8,116 nt of DNA from Candidatus Bathyarchaeota archaeon ex4484_135. Lineage in GTDB: Archaea; Thermoproteota; Bathyarchaeia; EX4484-135. Below are positions 7,039 to 8,116 of the stretch, one piece after another. The notes beneath the pieces are model-generated. The model was not told the origin of the DNA. It saw only the letters and a list, made by a program, of their open reading frames with translations, and did not search any database. The stretch spans positions 1 to 8,116 of the forward strand of contig NJEJ01000052.1 in NCBI GenBank assembly GCA_002255025.1, given 5' to 3'. How positions within the stretch are numbered: the first letter of the stretch is position 1; each line of letters starts with the position of its first letter. Made by a program: the position numbers and the translations under genes.

Positions 7039-7100
7039 TTTTACGGCCAGATATAGCAGGTCAGTAAGTATATCAAACTGGCCCAGAAAAGGCATAATTC

Positions 7101-7112
7101 GAGCGATAGCTC
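7101..7112. repeat. Short inverted repeat GAGC-GATA-GCTC
   Basis: A 4-bp stem with a GATA centre lies about 20 nt upstream of the polyferredoxin TATA box, inside the divergent promoter region. The position suits a regulator-binding site. It is short enough to be coincidence. Confidence 0.25.
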
Positions 7113-7124
7113 AAAAAGGAGACC

Positions 7125-7139
7125 GAAAGACTTTTTAAT
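7125..7139 (+). promoter_or_regulatory. BRE/TATA promoter of the polyferredoxin-NuoC-like operon
   Basis: GAAAGACTTTTTAAT combines a purine-rich BRE-like stretch with the box CTTTTTAAT (7131-7139), centred about 36 nt before the GTG at 7171. Transcription would begin near 7160. This argues against the upstream GTG at 7150, which would lie before the transcription start. The same CTTTTTAA core precedes the MtrH-like gene. Confidence 0.6.
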
Positions 7140-7170
7140 CACTCGGGAAGTGGGGCCGGGTGATAGGAAA

Positions 7171-7636
7171 GTGGCAGGGAAACCCGAGCAATTAGTGCTC
7201 TTCTACGACCCAGCCAGGTGCACCGGCTGCCGCTACTGCGAGATGGCCTGCTCCTACAAGCACTACGGCGTCCTCGACTTCAACAAGGCCAGGAGGCACG
7301 TGGTATTCGATCCAGAGCACGTGCTCTTCGAAGCCGTCCAGTGCAGGCACTGCGAGGAACCGGTTTGTGCCTCCGTCTGCCCCACGGAGGCCATAAGGAA
7401 GGACGAGAAGACGGGCTGGGTCCTCATAAACCCGATGAAGTGCATAGGCTGCCGATCGTGCGTCGTCTCCTGCCCGATGGGCGTCCCCTGGTTCGACGAG
7501 GACCTCAAGGTTGGCCGTGAAATGCGATTTCTGCGATGGGGACCCGTGGTGCGCCAAGTATTGCTCTGCCCAGGCCATCCAGGTCATGCCGAGGGAGGAG
7601 GCCCTGGAGCTCATGAGGCGTATATACGGGGTGTGA
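7171..7636 (+). CDS. Four-cluster 4Fe-4S polyferredoxin (CooF/HycB/DmsB type), frameshifted
   Basis: This is an electron-transfer subunit that relays electrons to or from a hydrogenase or related oxidoreductase. Sixteen cysteines form four groups: C17/20/23/27, C58/61/66/70, C91/94/97/101 and, in the restored frame, C118/121/127/131, enough for four [4Fe-4S] clusters. There is no signal peptide, so it should be cytoplasmic. The reading frame breaks near 7510-7514. Without correction, the upstream frame loses the last cysteine group and runs to 7653 with unrelated residues. Skipping one base there restores VKCDFCDGDPWCAKYC and a stop at 7634-7636, giving 154 residues. A sequencing or assembly error is the simplest cause. 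I chose GTG 7171 because GGTGAT lies six bases before it and the TATA spacing fits; GTG 7150 is the alternative. The NuoC-like gene follows after 3 nt. Confidence 0.85.
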
Positions 7637-7639
7637 GCC

Positions 7640-8116
7640 ATGAGGGCTGGTGAGATAGCAAGCAAGCTGAAGGAGGCCCTCGGTCCCAAGGCCCTCAAGA
7701 TAGAAACTCCGACCGAGAGGCGTGTCTTCCTGACCGTCAAGGAGGAGGACCTAGAGGATGCCATGAAGGCCGTGATGGGCCTGGCCCGTGAGGCCCGCTT
7801 CATGACCATATCGGCCGTCGACGAGGGGCTCGACATAGAGCTGCTGTACCACGTGGACGTGAAGGGCACGGTCGTCACGGTTAGGATAAAGGTGCCAAAG
7901 GAGGAAATGGAAGTCCTAGATATATCGCACATAGCCCCGGCTGCCGAGTTCATAGAGCGTGAGATAAGGGACCTGTTCGGCATAGAGTTCGTGGGCCTCA
8001 AGCCCGAGAAGCTCTACACGCCAGAGGGATACGAGGAGAAGCCGCTTAGGAAGCCCATGGAAGGCCGCCTGCCTCCCCAGGCCAGGCCCATGGCTGAAGT
8101 GCTCATGGAATCCGCC
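7640..8116 (+). CDS. NuoC-like (complex I 30-kDa) subunit of a group 4 hydrogenase or related complex, partial
   Basis: The frame runs open from this ATG to the window end (159 codons), so the 3' end is missing. The middle carries the 30-kDa subunit signature: EREIRDLFGIEFVG at 106-119, then a Tyr-Thr-Pro-Glu-Gly segment and KPLRK at 134-138, matching the ERE-DLFGI ... PLRK pattern of NuoC, EchD and the N-terminal part of HycE. The N-terminal 100 residues fit the family's alpha/beta fold. In energy-converting hydrogenases this subunit packs against the [NiFe] large subunit on the cytoplasmic side of the membrane. The ATG follows the polyferredoxin stop by 3 nt, with GGGGTG six bases before it, so the two genes are translationally close and surely one operon. 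Whether the protein ends soon or is fused to the large subunit, as in HycE, cannot be seen. Confidence 0.85.
   Translation, partial: MRAGEIASKLKEALGPKALKIETPTERRVFLTVKEEDLEDAMKAVMGLAREARFMTISAVDEGLDIELLYHVDVKGTVVTVRIKVPKEEMEVLDISHIAPAAEFIEREIRDLFGIEFVGLKPEKLYTPEGYEEKPLRKPMEGRLPPQARPMAEVLMESA

Noticed and set aside
6567..7067. 166-codon plus-strand frame opposite the AhpD-like gene
   Set aside because: The minus strand carries a complete AhpD-type active-site motif with promoter and ribosome site. The plus frame has no recognisable domain and overlaps the end of hypA.
7150..7170. GTG at 7150 as start of the polyferredoxin
   Set aside because: It lies only about 15 nt from the TATA box centre, before the expected transcription start. 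GTG 7171 has a GGTGAT ribosome site six bases upstream and begins just before the conserved region.
7192..8001. 269-codon open frame on the minus strand opposite the polyferredoxin and NuoC-like genes
   Set aside because: Both plus-strand genes have clear family motifs here. The minus frame is Ser/Arg-rich without domains and is explained as a shadow.
1..8116. tRNA, rRNA, CRISPR or mobile elements
   Set aside because: No cloverleaf-like gap, regularly spaced repeats, transposase sequence or terminal inverted repeats were seen. The intergenic gaps are too short to hold most of these.

Overview
The window looks like a piece of a thermophilic archaeon, most likely of the TACK (Crenarchaeota/Korarchaeota-like) group. 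The DNA is GC-rich. Arginine is mostly AGG and isoleucine mostly ATA. Intergenic gaps are short and carry archaeal TATA boxes (CTTTTTAA, AATATATA, TTTTAAAA) about 29 or 35 nt upstream of start codons. One start is preceded by GGTGAT, an archaeal-type Shine-Dalgarno sequence. An MtrH-family tetrahydromethanopterin methyltransferase also points to archaea. The species cannot be named from sequence reading alone.

Layout. Bases 1-360 hold the C-terminal end of a LivM-type branched-chain amino-acid ABC transporter permease. Ten bases later on the same strand is a RACo-type ATP-dependent reductive activator of corrinoid proteins (371-2158). Facing it and sharing a TTAA stop is an MtrH-like methyltransferase (3054-2155, minus). 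These two suggest corrinoid-dependent one-carbon metabolism, although no corrinoid protein is visible here. A 102-nt divergent promoter region then leads into hypF (3157-5493), hypB (5548-6219) and hypA (6229-6606), three [NiFe]-hydrogenase maturation genes. An AhpD/carboxymuconolactone decarboxylase-family gene (6998-6627, minus) lies between the hyp genes and the final operon. That operon starts with a 16-cysteine polyferredoxin of the CooF/HycB/DmsB type (7171-7636, with a one-base frameshift near 7510-7514). It continues with a NuoC/30-kDa complex I-like subunit (7640 to the window end, incomplete).

How the genes fit together. HypA and HypB deliver nickel and HypF begins synthesis of the CN ligands, so the cell makes at least one [NiFe] hydrogenase. 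The polyferredoxin plus NuoC-like pair is the expected beginning of a membrane-bound group 4 hydrogenase or related respiratory complex, whose catalytic subunits would lie beyond the right edge. The left half suggests methyl transfer from a methylated substrate, via a corrinoid protein, to a tetrahydropterin, with RACo repairing the corrinoid when it oxidises to Co(II). A link between methyl metabolism and hydrogen metabolism is an inference from proximity, not something the sequence proves.

No rRNA, tRNA, CRISPR array, insertion sequence or long repeat was recognised. No gene-free stretch exceeds 300 bases; the longest is about 170 bases (6999-7170).
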